A stretch of DNA of 64,000 nucleotides from Methylocystis sp. ATCC 49242 (GCF_000188155.2 NZ_KE124774.1:1308356-1372355); one strand, 5' to 3'. Counted from the first letter of the stretch, positions 44,042 through 53,890 are shown. The notes: generated from the sequence alone by a model not told the origin. Translations and numbers: made by a program.

Positions 44042-45334
44042 TTACTCGTGCCGGAGCGCTTCGATCGGGTCGAGCGAGGCGGCCTTCCAGGCGGGATAGA
44101 TCGAGGCGAGAATGGCGATGACCAGCGTCATGACGACGATCATCGTCACTTCACGCGAATCGACGATGGCCGGCAGTCGCGAGAGGAAATAAAATTCGGC
44201 TGGAAACAGATTGGCGTCGAGCGTCCTGTTGAGCAGGACGCGAATCGAATCGAGATTCTTGGCGAGCAGCAGCCCGAGCACGAAACCCGCGATCGTGCCG
44301 AGAACGCCGATCGACGCCCCGATGATGAGGAAGACGCGCAGCACCGCTCCCCGCGTCGCGCCGATCGTCCGCAGGATGGCGATGTCCTGCGTCTTGTCCT
44401 TCACCAGCATGGTCAGGCCGGAGATGATGTTGAAGGCCGCGACGATGACGATCAGCGTCAGGATGATGAAGAGTATGTTCTTCTCGACCTGCAGCGTGTC
44501 GAAGAAGGTCTTGTTGCGCTGTCGCCAGTCGGTGACGATGATCGGCCGCGTGACCGCCTTTTCGAGATTTGCGCGAAAGGCGTCCATCTGCTCCGGGTCG
44601 TCGACGAAGGCCTCGACGACCGTCGCCTCATTGTCCTTGTTGAAGAAGGCCTGCGCCTCGGCAAGCGGCATATAGACGAAGACGTTGTCGAACTCCGACA
44701 TGCCGATCGAGAAGATCGCCGCAACCTTGTAGGCCTTGATGCGCGGCGCGACGCCAAAAGGCGTCTGCGCGCCCTTGGCGATGAGCAGGCTCACCTTGTC
44801 GCCGACGGCGACGCCGAGATTCTCCGCCAGACGCTGGCCGATCGCAACGCTCTCGCCGGCGTCGAAACCCTTGAACGAACCATCCTTCACATTGCCGGTG
44901 ACGCCCGGGAGGCGCATGATGTCCTTCTCACGCACGCCGCGCACAAGCACGCCCGACTGACCAAATTGCGTCGATATGCCCGCCGCACCCTCGACCATCG
45001 GAATCGCGAGCTTCACGCCCGGAACTTTCTCGGTCTTGCCGGCGACGTCGTCCCAATCGGTGAAAGGCGTCTCGACGGCCTGCAGGAACGCGTGGCCGTT
45101 GATGCCCATGATCTTGTCCATCAGCTCGCGATGGAAACCGTTCATCACCGAGGTGACGACGATCAGCGTCGCGACGCCGAGCATGATGCCGAGAAACGAG
45201 AAACCGGCGATGACCGAAACGAAGCCATCGGCGCGGCGCGCGCGCAGATAGCGCAACGCCACCATCCATTCGAAGGCCGAGAAGGCCCCGGCGCCCTTCG
45301 CCGTCGACGTAACGGCTTCCGCGCTGTCGCTCAT
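44042..45334 (-). CDS. lolC: Lipoprotein-releasing ABC transporter permease
   Basis: 430 aa. N-terminal transmembrane helix after [20 protein letters not shown], a large periplasmic MacB-like domain, then three C-terminal helices of the FtsX type ([20 protein letters not shown]). LolC/E are often one hybrid gene in alphaproteobacteria. Its start overlaps the proS stop by 4 bp (ATGA), so proS-lolC-lolD form one operon. Confidence 0.92.
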   Translation of the reverse strand: MSDSAEAVTSTAKGAGAFSAFEWMVALRYLRARRADGFVSVIAGFSFLGIMLGVATLIVVTSVMNGFHRELMDKIMGINGHAFLQAVETPFTDWDDVAGKTEKVPGVKLAIPMVEGAAGISTQFGQSGVLVRGVREKDIMRLPGVTGNVKDGSFKGFDAGESVAIGQRLAENLGVAVGDKVSLLIAKGAQTPFGVAPRIKAYKVAAIFSIGMSEFDNVFVYMPLAEAQAFFNKDNEATVVEAFVDDPEQMDAFRANLEKAVTRPIIVTDWRQRNKTFFDTLQVEKNILFIILTLIVIVAAFNIISGLTMLVKDKTQDIAILRTIGATRGAVLRVFLIIGASIGVLGTIAGFVLGLLLAKNLDSIRVLLNRTLDANLFPAEFYFLSRLPAIVDSREVTMIVVMTLVIAILASIYPAWKAASLDPIEALRHE

Positions 45335-46674
45335 GCGCGCGCCTGCTTGACCGCCTCGACGATCCGCGCGACGACGTCCTCGGGAGAGAGCAGCTCACGC
45401 TCGCCGGTGCGGCGACGCTTCACCTCCACCCTGCCCTCGGCGAGGCCCTTCGGCCCGACGAGTATCTGCCAGGGCAGGCCGATGAGGTCGAGCGTGGCGA
45501 ATTTCGCGCCGGGGCGCTCGTCGCGATCGTCATGCAAGACGTCGAGCCCGGCGTTTTCGAGCTGCTGGACGAGGTCGCCGCAAACCCTTCCGGTGTTCGC
45601 ATCCCCGACCTTGAGATCCGCGACGCCGACATGGAAGGGCGCGACCTGCTCCGGCCAGACGATGCCGGCCTCGTCGTGACCCGCCTCGATGATCGCCGCG
45701 ACGAGACGCGACGGGCCGATGCCGTAGGAACCCATCTGCACGACGACCTCCTTGCCGTCCGGGCCGTTGACGACGGCCTTCATCGGCTCGGAATACTTCG
45801 TCCCGAAGTAGAAAATATGGCCGACCTCGATGCCTCGGGCGGAAACCCGCGAGGCTTCGGGCACAGCCTCATAGGCCGCGGCGTCGTGCATCTCGCTCGT
45901 AGCGGCGTATCGGCTCGTCCATTTGCCGACGATCTCCTCCAGCGCGGGCGCGTCGTCGAAATCGACATTGGCCGGCGGCGGCGCGAAGGACAGGAAGTCC
46001 TTGTGACAGAAGACCTCGCTCTCGCCGGTCTCGGCAAGGATGATGAACTCATGGCTCAGATTGCCGCCGATCGGGCCGGATTCGGCGGCCATCGGAATGG
46101 CGGTCAAACCCATGCGCGCGAAGGTGCGCAGATAGGCCACGAACATCCTGTTGTAGGAATGGCGCCCGGCCTCCGCCGTCAGGTCGAAGGAATAGGCGTC
46201 CTTCATGAGAAATTCGCGCGAGCGCATGACGCCGAAACGCGGGCGCACCTCGTCGCGGAACTTCCATTGGATGTGATAGAGATTGAGCGGCAAGTCCTTG
46301 TAGGAGCGCACATAGGCCCGGAAGATCTCCGTGATCATCTCCTCATTGGTGGGGCCGAAGAGCATCTCGCGGTCGTGGCGGTCGGTGATGCGCAGCATCT
46401 CCTTGCCATAGGCGTCGTAGCGGCCTGATTCGCGCCAGAGGTCCGCCGACTGGATCGTCGGCATGAGACACTCTATTGCCCCGGCGCGATTCTGCTCCTC
46501 CCGAATGATTCTCGTGATATTGTTGAGAACTTTCAGTCCGAGCGGCAGCCATGCGTAGATGCCGGCCGATTCCTGCCGGATGAGCCCCGCCCGCAGCATC
46601 AGCCGGTGCGAGACGATCTCGGCTTCCTTCGGCGTCTCGCGCAGTATGGGCAGGAAATATCGGGACAGGCGCAT
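45331..46674 (-). CDS. proS: Prolyl-tRNA synthetase, short type
   Basis: 447 aa. Class II synthetase: motif 1 region near [20 protein letters not shown], motif 2 [20 protein letters not shown], motif 3 in [13 protein letters not shown], and a C-terminal anticodon-binding domain. The editing insertion found in gammaproteobacterial ProS is absent, which is normal for alphaproteobacteria. First gene of proS-lolC-lolD. Confidence 0.95.
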   Translation of the reverse strand: MRLSRYFLPILRETPKEAEIVSHRLMLRAGLIRQESAGIYAWLPLGLKVLNNITRIIREEQNRAGAIECLMPTIQSADLWRESGRYDAYGKEMLRITDRHDREMLFGPTNEEMITEIFRAYVRSYKDLPLNLYHIQWKFRDEVRPRFGVMRSREFLMKDAYSFDLTAEAGRHSYNRMFVAYLRTFARMGLTAIPMAAESGPIGGNLSHEFIILAETGESEVFCHKDFLSFAPPPANVDFDDAPALEEIVGKWTSRYAATSEMHDAAAYEAVPEASRVSARGIEVGHIFYFGTKYSEPMKAVVNGPDGKEVVVQMGSYGIGPSRLVAAIIEAGHDEAGIVWPEQVAPFHVGVADLKVGDANTGRVCGDLVQQLENAGLDVLHDDRDERPGAKFATLDLIGLPWQILVGPKGLAEGRVEVKRRRTGERELLSPEDVVARIVEAVKQARA

Positions 46675-46930
46675 GTCGTCTTCCAGTCGGGCGAATCGGA
46701 AAGGTGGGCGAGCATAGCCCGTCCGCCGCTAAAGGAAACGGCGCGAGGCTCACGCTCTCGGGGGCCGTTGAAGCCCGTCGCGAGGGAAAACGCAAGTGAG
46801 CGGATTTCTTCACCATCCCGGAACAGGCCTAAACTTTTTATCGATAGGCCGGACACACAGCCTATATTATGCCCATCCATGATGAAGCGAGCTATTATTG
46901 TCAACACTTGCTTCGGGGGAGGTCAATCTT

Positions 46931-48484
46931 ATGAAGAAAGCGTATATATTACTGGCTGCTATGACGCTCGTCTCTCCAATCATTACATCATCGGCTCCTC
47001 GCGCCGAGCAACAAACGTCGAAAAAGCCCAACATTCTCATTATCTGGGGCGACGACATCGGCCAGTTCAACGTCAGCGCCTACAATAACGGCATGATGGG
47101 CTACCGGACGCCCAACATCGACAGCATCGCGCGGGAGGGCGCGATGTTCACCGACTGGTATGGCCAGCAGAGCTGCACCGCCGGCCGCGCCGCCTTCATC
47201 ACCGGCCAGTCGCCAATTCGCACCGGCCTCACCAAGGTAGGCCTCCCCGGCGCGCCGGAGGGCATGAAGAAGGAAGACCCGACCATCGCCGGGCTCCTCA
47301 AGCCGCTTGGCTATGTGACAGGCCAGTTCGGCAAGAACCATCTCGGCGATCGCGACGACATGCTGCCCACGAACCACGGCTTCGACGAGTTCTACGGCAA
47401 TCTCTATCACCTGAACGCCGAGGAAGAGCCGGAGAACCCGGATTATCCGAAAAATCCCGATTTCAAGAAGAAATTCGGCCCGCGCGGCGTCATTCACAGC
47501 TTCGCCGGCGGCAAGATCGAGGACACGGGTCCGCTGACCCGCAAGCGCATGGAGACGGTGGACGAGGAAACCACCGCTGCGGCGCTCGGCTTCATGGAGA
47601 AGGCCGTGAAGGAGGACAAGCCCTTCTTCATCTGGTGGAACTCGACCCGGATGCACATCTTCACGCATCTCAAGCCCGCATCCGAGGGCAAGAGCGGCCT
47701 CGGGGTCTATGCCGACGGCATGATCGAGCACGACGCGATGGTGGGACAATTGCTCGCCAAGCTGAAGGAGCTCGGAATCGAAGACAACACGATCGTGATG
47801 TATTCGACCGATAATGGTGCCGAGACCTTCACCTGGCCCGACGGCGGCACGACCATGTTCCGCGGCGAGAAGAATACGAACTGGGAAGGCGGCTATCGCG
47901 TTCCGACGGTCATCCGCTGGCCGGGCGTGATCAAGCCCGGCACGATCAGCAATGAGATCGCCGCCCATGAGGACATGGCGACGACGCTGCTTGCGGCGGC
48001 GGGGGACCCGGATATCAAATCCGAACTGCTGAAGGGCAAGCGCATCAGCGGCCGCAACTACAAGGTCCATCTCGACGGCTACAATCTGCTGCCGGCGCTG
48101 AAAGGCGAGGCGGAATGGCCGCGCAAGGAGTTCATCTACTGGACCGACGACGGCTCCGTCGCCGCAATGCGCTACCAGAACATGAAAGTGACATTCCTCA
48201 AGCAAAACGCGGTTGGCCTGAAGGTCTGGCAGACGCCCTTCGAGGAGTTGCGGGCGCCTTTGCTGACGAATCTGCGCATGGACCCGTTCGAGCGCGCGGA
48301 GGAGGAGAACGCGGTCGGCTACCAGCGATGGTATCTCGATCGCATGTTCATGATCGCGCCAGCGGCCGGATACGTCGGGCAATGGTTGCAAAGCTTCAAG
48401 GAGTTTCCGCCGCGCCAGAAGCCGGGCAGCTTCAACCTCGACCGCGTGATGGAAGCGGTTACACGCGGCGCGGGCGCCAAATAG
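46931..48484 (+). CDS. Periplasmic arylsulfatase (CxAxR variant)
   Basis: 517 aa from the ATG at 46931 with GGGGGAGG upstream. Signal peptide residues 1-25. NILIIWGDDIGQ supplies the metal Asp pair (D41, D42); the formylglycine site reads SCTAGRAAFITG, so C82 is followed by T-A-G-R instead of the common x-P-S-R. QFGKNHLGD carries further active-site Lys and His. C-type maturation by FGE is expected, but the Pro is replaced. Substrate unknown. Ends at a strong terminator. Confidence 0.85.
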   Translation: MKKAYILLAAMTLVSPIITSSAPRAEQQTSKKPNILIIWGDDIGQFNVSAYNNGMMGYRTPNIDSIAREGAMFTDWYGQQSCTAGRAAFITGQSPIRTGLTKVGLPGAPEGMKKEDPTIAGLLKPLGYVTGQFGKNHLGDRDDMLPTNHGFDEFYGNLYHLNAEEEPENPDYPKNPDFKKKFGPRGVIHSFAGGKIEDTGPLTRKRMETVDEETTAAALGFMEKAVKEDKPFFIWWNSTRMHIFTHLKPASEGKSGLGVYADGMIEHDAMVGQLLAKLKELGIEDNTIVMYSTDNGAETFTWPDGGTTMFRGEKNTNWEGGYRVPTVIRWPGVIKPGTISNEIAAHEDMATTLLAAAGDPDIKSELLKGKRISGRNYKVHLDGYNLLPALKGEAEWPRKEFIYWTDDGSVAAMRYQNMKVTFLKQNAVGLKVWQTPFEELRAPLLTNLRMDPFERAEEENAVGYQRWYLDRMFMIAPAAGYVGQWLQSFKEFPPRQKPGSFNLDRVMEAVTRGAGAK

Positions 48485-48508
48485 TCTGGTCCGCCAATGC
48501 CCTTTCGA

Positions 48509-48538
48509 GGCCGCGGGCGACCCCGCGGCCTTTCCTTT
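48509..48538 (+). terminator. Rho-independent terminator
   Basis: GGCCGCGGG (48509-48517) and CCCGCGGCC (48522-48530), followed by TTTCCTTTT, 25 bp after the sulfatase stop. Confidence 0.75.
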
Positions 48539-48585
48539 TGACCCCCCGCCTCCGATTGACGATCATGGGCCGGCAGGAGGACAGG

Positions 48586-48873
48586 ATGAGCGAGAAGAAT
48601 TTCGGCGCTGTGCGCGACAATCCCGCGCGTAGCCGCTTCGAACTTGAAATCGACGGGGCTATCGCTCTCGCGGAATATCGTGTCGACGACGGCGTGATGA
48701 CCTTCTTTCACACCGAGACGCCTCCCGCCCTGCAGGGACGCGGCGCCGCATCGAAGCTGATCCATGAAGCGCTGCTGACGGCGCGCGAGCGCGGGCTGAA
48801 GGTCCGTGCGACGTGCTCCTTCGTGATTGCCTATCTGAAGCGGCACCCGGAGTTTGCGGATCTGGCGGGATGA
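48586..48873 (+). CDS. GNAT-family N-acetyltransferase-like protein (YjdJ type)
   Basis: 95 aa from the ATG at 48586 with AGGAGG in front. FELEIDGAIALAEYRVDDGV, TPPALQGRGAASKLIHEALL (acetyl-CoA-binding QGRG loop) and ATCSFVIAYLKRHPEFADL match the minimal GNAT_YjdJ domain. Such proteins are about 90-100 aa, so this is complete. Substrate unknown; cytoplasmic. Confidence 0.85.
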   Translation: MSEKNFGAVRDNPARSRFELEIDGAIALAEYRVDDGVMTFFHTETPPALQGRGAASKLIHEALLTARERGLKVRATCSFVIAYLKRHPEFADLAG

Positions 48874-49016
48874 AGACGAAGGACCGCGCAAAGCAAAGCG
48901 CCCAAGCATCGGTTCCGTCGGACCGGCCGTAAGGGGAGTTCTTCCTCCACGACGGAGACAATATGTGTTAAGTATATGGCGGCCCCGAGAGCCCCTCGCC
49001 CCGAAGGAGCGACGAC

Positions 49017-49223
49017 ATGCGTTATTTTCTTGCAGCGATATTCATTTGCGCGATTTGCGCGCCCCCGGCCTCAGCGCTGCCGGCGCTCAGCCATAATTCG
49101 GTTTCGCTGTCGAAAGCGGACTCGATCGTGCAAGTTGCAAAACAAAAGCGGGCGCCCGCTCAGCGCCAAAGTCGCGGCGGCTCCGGCGGCATCCATCCTC
49201 TGGTCGGAAGCGGCGACTACTGA
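49017..49223 (+). CDS. Small secreted basic protein
   Basis: 68 aa with GAAGGAG before the ATG. Signal peptide about residues 1-20 (RYFLAAIFICAICAPPASA). The mature part is basic and ends in a Gly/Ser-rich stretch (QRQSRGGSGGIHPLVGSGDY). No family recognised. Confidence 0.5.
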   Translation: MRYFLAAIFICAICAPPASALPALSHNSVSLSKADSIVQVAKQKRAPAQRQSRGGSGGIHPLVGSGDY

Positions 49224-49333
49224 ACGGCGGATAAGCCGTAGCGCTTTGGCCGCGGCGCCGACCGCGGGCGCGGTGGCGCGCAACTTGTCGCATCCGATTT
49301 TTCCCGAGCCGGCGGCTGCGGCTCGCGACAGGC

Positions 49334-51187
49334 TCACGACCCTTCCGCTTCGGCCGCCAGCTCCAGCCACTGCTCCTCGGCCGCCGCCAGCGCTTTCGCC
49401 AGTTCCTCGCGCTGCGCCGCGAGCTTCGAGGCTTCCTGCGGATTACGTGAAAAGGCGTCGGGAGCGGCGAGCGCTTCGTCGACACGGGCGAGGAGCTGGG
49501 TGAACTTTTCGACTTTTTCCTCAGCCGCCGCAAGCCGGCGCCTGTAAAAGCCGGCGTCGCGCCGTCGCGGAGCCTCGGGCGCCGACGCTTGGGGCGGCGC
49601 TTCGCGTTTCGGCTCCTCGCCTTTGGTTTTCGACAGCACCAGCCTGGCGTATTCATCCATATCGCCGTCGAAGGCCTTCACCGTGCCGCCGTCGACGAGC
49701 CACAGGCGATCGGCGCAGGCTTCCAGCAGATAGCGGTCGTGCGAGACCAGCACCACCGCTCCCTCATATTCATTGATGGCCTCGATCAACGCGGCGCGGC
49801 TGTCGATATCGAGGTGGTTGGTCGGCTCGTCGAGGATCAGCAGATGCGGGGCGTTGAATGAGGCGACGCCGAGAAGCAGCCGCGCCTTTTCGCCACCAGA
49901 GAGATGCGCGACCCTGGTGTCGGCGCGCGCGCCGGAAAAACCCGTCTGCGCCGCCCGCGCCCGCACCCTCGCCTCTGGCGCGTCCGGCATCAGCCGCGAG
50001 AAAATGAGGTAGGGCGTGTCCTGCTCGTTGAGATCGTCCACCTGATGCTGGGCGAAAAACCCCGCCTCCAGCTTCGCCGCCCGCACCATATTCCCAGACA
50101 TGGGCGAAAGGCGCCCGCCGAGCAGCTTGGCGAAGGTCGATTTGCCATTGCCGTTTGCGCCCAGCAGGCCAATCCGATCGTCGTTGGAGAGCGACAGGGT
50201 CAGCCGCGACAGCACCACACGCTCGCCATAGCCGATGGAAACCTTGTCGAGCGCGATGATCGGCGGCGACAGCGGCTTTTCCGGCGACGGCAAATGGATC
50301 GGCAAAACGCTGTCGTCCACGATCGCCGCGATCGGCTCCATCTTTTCGAGCATCTTGAGACGGGACTGCGCCTGCCGCGCCTTGGTGGCCTTGGCGCGGA
50401 AGCGGTCGACGAAGGCCTGCAGGTGTTTCCTCTGCTCCTCCGCCTTCCTGGCGCCCTTGGCGGCAAGAATTTGCGCCTCGCGCCGCTGTTTCTCGAATGA
50501 GGAATAATCGCCTTTGTAGAGCGTCAGCCTGCCGCGCTCGAGATGCAGGATATGCGTCGCCACGTCATCCAGCAGATCGCGGTCGTGACTGATGACCAGC
50601 ACGCTCGCCGGATAGCGCGAGAGATAGTCGACAAGCCAGAGCGTGCCCTCGAGATCGAGATAGTTTGTCGGTTCGTCGAGGAGCAGCAGGTCGGGCTGGG
50701 AGAACAGCACTGCCGCAAGCGCCACCCGCATGCGCCAGCCGCCGGAAAACTCCGACAATGGACGCTGCTGCGCGGCGGCGTCGAAGCCGAGGCCATGGAG
50801 AATCGCCGCGGCGCGGGCGGGCGCGGAATGGGCGTCTATATCCGCAAGGCGCGTCTGTATCTCGGCGATGTCATGCGCGTCATGCGAGGTCTCGGCGCGC
50901 GCAAAAAGTTCGGCGCGCTCGATGTCGGCCGCCAGCACGAAGTCGATGAGCTTGGTCGGCCCGCCCGGCGCCTCCTGCTCGACCCGCCCGAGGCGTGTGC
51001 GCGACGGGAGCGAGATGGTTCCTGATTCGGGAGCGATCTCCTCGCATATGAGCCGAAAGAGCGTGGTCTTGCCCGCGCCGTTGCGGCCAACGAACCCCGC
51101 GCGCGAGCGGCCAGGCAGAAACACGCTGGCGTGTTCGAAAAGCAGGCGGTCGCCCAGCCGGTAAGTGAGATCATTGACGGTCAGCAT
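49334..51187 (-). CDS. ABC-F family ATPase (Uup/YheS-like)
   Basis: 617 aa from the ATG at 51187; a longer frame to 51310 overlaps the tRNA-Glu. Two ABC domains: Walker A GFVGRNGAGKTTLFRLI and GLLGANGNGKSTFAKLL, signatures FSGGWRMRVALA and LSGGEKARLLLG, each followed by LDEPTN-type Walker B. The linker between domains (RDAKGARKAEEQRKHLQAF-like) is the ABC-F interaction segment, and the C-terminus is a coiled coil. ABC-F proteins act on ribosomes in translation control. No membrane domain. Confidence 0.92.
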   Translation of the reverse strand: MLTVNDLTYRLGDRLLFEHASVFLPGRSRAGFVGRNGAGKTTLFRLICEEIAPESGTISLPSRTRLGRVEQEAPGGPTKLIDFVLAADIERAELFARAETSHDAHDIAEIQTRLADIDAHSAPARAAAILHGLGFDAAAQQRPLSEFSGGWRMRVALAAVLFSQPDLLLLDEPTNYLDLEGTLWLVDYLSRYPASVLVISHDRDLLDDVATHILHLERGRLTLYKGDYSSFEKQRREAQILAAKGARKAEEQRKHLQAFVDRFRAKATKARQAQSRLKMLEKMEPIAAIVDDSVLPIHLPSPEKPLSPPIIALDKVSIGYGERVVLSRLTLSLSNDDRIGLLGANGNGKSTFAKLLGGRLSPMSGNMVRAAKLEAGFFAQHQVDDLNEQDTPYLIFSRLMPDAPEARVRARAAQTGFSGARADTRVAHLSGGEKARLLLGVASFNAPHLLILDEPTNHLDIDSRAALIEAINEYEGAVVLVSHDRYLLEACADRLWLVDGGTVKAFDGDMDEYARLVLSKTKGEEPKREAPPQASAPEAPRRRDAGFYRRRLAAAEEKVEKFTQLLARVDEALAAPDAFSRNPQEASKLAAQREELAKALAAAEEQWLELAAEAEGS

Positions 51188-51302
51188 CGCCGCGAGCTTT
51201 AGGACCTCCGGCTCGCGCGCGCAAACGGTCGGCAAGGGCTTGTCTTGCGCCCCGCGCCCATCTATACAGCCCTCGCTCCGCCGCAACGCGGCCGAGCGGC
51301 CC

Positions 51303-51378
51303 GCGCCCATCGTCTAGAGGCCTAGGACGTCGCCCTTTCACGGCGAAAACAGGGGTTCGAATCCCCTTGGGCGCGCCA
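51303..51378 (+). tRNA. tRNA-Glu (TTC)
   Basis: 76 nt: acceptor GCGCCCA/TGGGCGC, anticodon stem TCGCC/GGCGA around CTTTCAC (anticodon TTC), TTCGAAT T-loop, 3' GCCA with encoded CCA. Intact, divergent from the ABC-F gene. Confidence 0.95.
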
Positions 51379-51541
51379 AGTTTCCGGGGAACCGCTGTTT
51401 CCCCGTGCGGACGAAAGAGTCCTGACTCATTACCGAGAAACGCCGACGTTCACATACCCGAAAGCAAGTGATGGCATTTTAAGCTCGGCAAAGACGTTCA
51501 GCGGGTAAGTGCCGGAGCATTCTCTGGCCGGGCGACAGGAC

Positions 51542-52270
51542 ATGGGAAACTCCGAAATCATGATCATGGGCGATGGGATTGCCGATACTGGCGAAAGAAT
51601 CGAGGGGGCTCTGCCTGGACTTCAGTCGGGGCGTCTGAACCGCCGGTCGTTTCTGTCCGGCTCCGCGGCCGGACTCGGCGCGCTGGGGCTCGCCGGTTGT
51701 GTGTCGTCAGACGACATGCTGCGCGCCGAGGCGGCGAAGTTCTACGCGCTGGTCCCCGACGAGAAGTTCCCGATCCCGGCGGTTGATATCAGCAAGATAA
51801 ATCCGAAATTTTTGCGCCAGACAGTGCGCTACGACACCAAAGAGGCGCCCGGCACGATTATCGTCGATCCCGGCAATTACTTTGTTTACCGCATCGAAGG
51901 CGACGGAAAGGCCACCCGCTATGGAGCCAATGTCGCCCGACCCGGGTTCCGGTGGAACGGTGAAGTTTATGTCGGACGCAAGGCCGAGTGGCCCGTCTGG
52001 ACGCCGCCCAAGGAGATGATCGCACGCCAGCCGGAAGCGCGCAAATATGCCGCCGGCATGCCGGGAGGGCTCGACAATCCGCTCGGCGCCCGAGTGCTCT
52101 ATCTCTATAAAAACGGCGTCTACACAGTCTTCACGATCTACAGCACGAGCGACCCAGAGACGATCGGGACCGCCATTACGAGCGGCTGTACCGGCCTCCT
52201 CAGTCAGGACATGCTCGACCTCTATTCGCGAACGCCGGTCAAGACGAAGGTGGTCATGCTGCCGGCATAA
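51542..52270 (+). CDS. L,D-transpeptidase-like Tat lipoprotein with altered active site
   Basis: 242 aa from the ATG at 51542; a GTG at 51509 is possible. NRRSFLSGSAAGLGALGLAG is a Tat signal with lipobox and lipidated C53. The YkuD/ErfK domain follows (GTIIVDPGNYFVYRIEGDGK, GEVYVGRKAEWPVWTPPKEM, GGLDNPLGARVLYLYKNG). The catalytic motif, normally HGT...SxGCxRL, reads YST...TSGCTGL: the nucleophile C216 is kept, but His becomes Y200 and Arg becomes G218. Peptidoglycan crosslinking may be impaired or the substrate changed. Confidence 0.85.
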   Translation: MGNSEIMIMGDGIADTGERIEGALPGLQSGRLNRRSFLSGSAAGLGALGLAGCVSSDDMLRAEAAKFYALVPDEKFPIPAVDISKINPKFLRQTVRYDTKEAPGTIIVDPGNYFVYRIEGDGKATRYGANVARPGFRWNGEVYVGRKAEWPVWTPPKEMIARQPEARKYAAGMPGGLDNPLGARVLYLYKNGVYTVFTIYSTSDPETIGTAITSGCTGLLSQDMLDLYSRTPVKTKVVMLPA

Positions 52271-52595
52271 CCAACGGCGACACCCCCCTTGTCAGTTCGT
52301 TAAAAGGGCTTCGGAAGACGACGGTCCACCGGGAGAAGTTTACTCTTTTTGTCCTCTGCCATGCGCCAATGAAATCAATGCGTCGCGAATTTCAGCCAGT
52401 CGGAATTCAGCGTCATAAGGAAAAGGCGTTACCGGACATGGCCGACGAACGCGAAAGCAGGATGGGGTTAGCCCGTCGCTTGTGAAGAACGCTGATTACG
52501 CGGCGACGGGATGATTTTCTGAGTGAGTCGCGGGACCCGGTCTGGCAAGGAAGAGCGCCTACGAAAGCGCCCGCCATGCGAGCAGTCGCCGGAAG
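52271..52595. other. Intergenic, no gene seen
   Basis: About 325 bp. No frame on either strand has a ribosome site and protein-like content; no clear terminator stem was found after the transpeptidase-like gene. Confidence 0.4.
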
Positions 52596-52793
52596 TTATA
52601 GCCGGCGGGGCGAGGATGGCGTTGATTGGGTCGCCGGTCGCATGGGCGAGACGATTTCTTTCCATGCGATGCTCGCCTCCTCCATGTCCACTCCATTCAC
52701 GACTTCGTGAAGTAAGTCGACGCTTTCGCCAAGTTGTCCAGCGCCGCGATCGATCGTCATGACACGATAAACCTTGTTGACCTGCATGGTCAT
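52596..52793 (-). CDS. Small hypothetical protein, coupled to upstream peptide
   Basis: 65 aa, VNKVYRVMTIDRGAGQLGES then VDLLHEVVNGVDMEEASIAW; the second half is acidic and helical, the end is Pro/Ser-rich. Its ATG overlaps the stop of the 31-aa frame at 52790-52885 (ATGA), the main reason to list it. No family recognised. Confidence 0.35.
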   Translation of the reverse strand: MTMQVNKVYRVMTIDRGAGQLGESVDLLHEVVNGVDMEEASIAWKEIVSPMRPATQSTPSSPRRL

Positions 52794-52885
52794 GCCGCCA
52801 GCGCCTTGTCGAGATGATCGTTATCACCATAACAGCCAATGACCGCTTCAATCTCCCAGTTGGCGCGCGCGTCGTCCTGGCTCAC
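52790..52885 (-). CDS. 31-aa peptide overlapping the next start
   Basis: From a GTG at 52885: SQDDARANWEIEAVIGCYGD followed by NDHLDKALAA. Acidic; ends in ATGA overlap with the 65-aa gene. Could be a tiny toxin/antitoxin-like or regulatory peptide, or a remnant; there is no further evidence. Confidence 0.3.
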   Translation of the reverse strand: MSQDDARANWEIEAVIGCYGDNDHLDKALAA

Positions 52886-53344
52886 GCTCAGAGCGGTTTC
52901 GTCCGCTGGCCTCCGGGATAAAAAGCTTCAGCGGCAGTGCTTGCTTAATTTTCGATCGGAACCGAGATCATCGTCGCTAATGCTGCGGCGGCGGTGCAAG
53001 GTCTGTAAAGGCTTTATCGCTCGGACACGTTGCGAGCGGTGATTCCAAGATTGAGGCCGCCCGAGCGCTGAACGCGCCCGGGCTATTTTTTAGCGACTTG
53101 AAAAAGTTACGCAGACAACGAAGACACTCCCGCGCAGAACGCAACCGCGTCACCAGAGGAGCGGGTAGCATTGCCCTCCTGCACGACCGAACGCGCAGTA
53201 TCGCCGACGCGTTCCGAGAGGACTCCTGCCGACTGTCAGCTCTCTCTCGCACCGCAATCAACCATCAGAGCGCGAGGCGCCCCCGCCGCCTGAAAACAGG
53301 CGGCGGGGGCGCGGCTTATGCAGCGACTATTGAGCGGCCAGCGC
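52886..53344. other. Intergenic with two hairpins
   Basis: A weak GCCCG/CGGGC stem at about 53058-53083 is followed by TATTTTTT (53084-53091), a candidate plus-strand terminator. A perfect 16-bp inverted repeat lies at 53277-53312. No supported gene. Confidence 0.45.
53277..53312. terminator. Perfect 16-bp hairpin downstream of the DUF992 gene
   Basis: GCGCCCCCGCCGCCTG (53277-53292), loop AAAA, and its exact complement CAGGCGGCGGGGGCGC (53297-53312). It lies 33 bp past the minus-strand DUF992 stop. No T-tract follows on either side, so it may stabilise the mRNA 3' end rather than terminate intrinsically. Confidence 0.55.
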
Positions 53345-53890
53345 TCAATGGCGGCCCTTCTTGCGCGGAGCCGGAGCCGCAGCGGCGGCCGCAGGCGGGG
53401 GCGGCGTTACGGGCATATACTGTAGGCTGATGTTGCCGATTCCGGCCGAGAGATTGAGGCCCGTATCCGCGGAGACAGAAATCGGCTGCAGCGAAATCGT
53501 CTTGTTGGAGCCGCCAACGAGCACCGCGCCCCCTGCGCCGGCGCCGACAGCGACATTGCCCTGGGCGCCGACATAGTCGCCGGCGAGAGCGCCCGGCGCC
53601 ACACTGTTCGTGGCCGCTACGACACCCCACACAAGCTGCCCCGGACCGCTGATTCCGATGTTCAAGCCGACATTGGTGAGACGGCCGATATAATGCTGAG
53701 GCGGAGCGCCCGACGCATCCTGATACACGCAGTCGAGCGCCTGGTTCTCCATAAGGATCATCCCGACGCCGCCGGAAATATGGCACACCAGCGAACCGAC
53801 TTTCGCCGATTGCGCCGACGCAGCCATCGGAACCAACGCGGCGATCAGCGAAACAGCGCAGAGACGGCCAGAAAGCCATGAGAAGGACAT
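53345..53890 (-). CDS. DUF992 family secreted protein
   Basis: 181 aa from the ATG at 53890 (AAGAGGT upstream). Signal peptide residues 1-26 (cleaved after ASA). KVGSLVCHISGGVGMILMEN with Cys, then DCVYQDASGAPPQHYIGRLT, GLNIGISGPGQLVWGVVAAT and GDYVGAQGNVAVGAGAGG are the DUF992 pattern, a Rhizobiales periplasmic family of unknown role. The tail is Pro/Ala-rich and ends in basic residues. Confidence 0.85.
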   Translation of the reverse strand: MSFSWLSGRLCAVSLIAALVPMAASAQSAKVGSLVCHISGGVGMILMENQALDCVYQDASGAPPQHYIGRLTNVGLNIGISGPGQLVWGVVAATNSVAPGALAGDYVGAQGNVAVGAGAGGAVLVGGSNKTISLQPISVSADTGLNLSAGIGNISLQYMPVTPPPPAAAAAAPAPRKKGRH

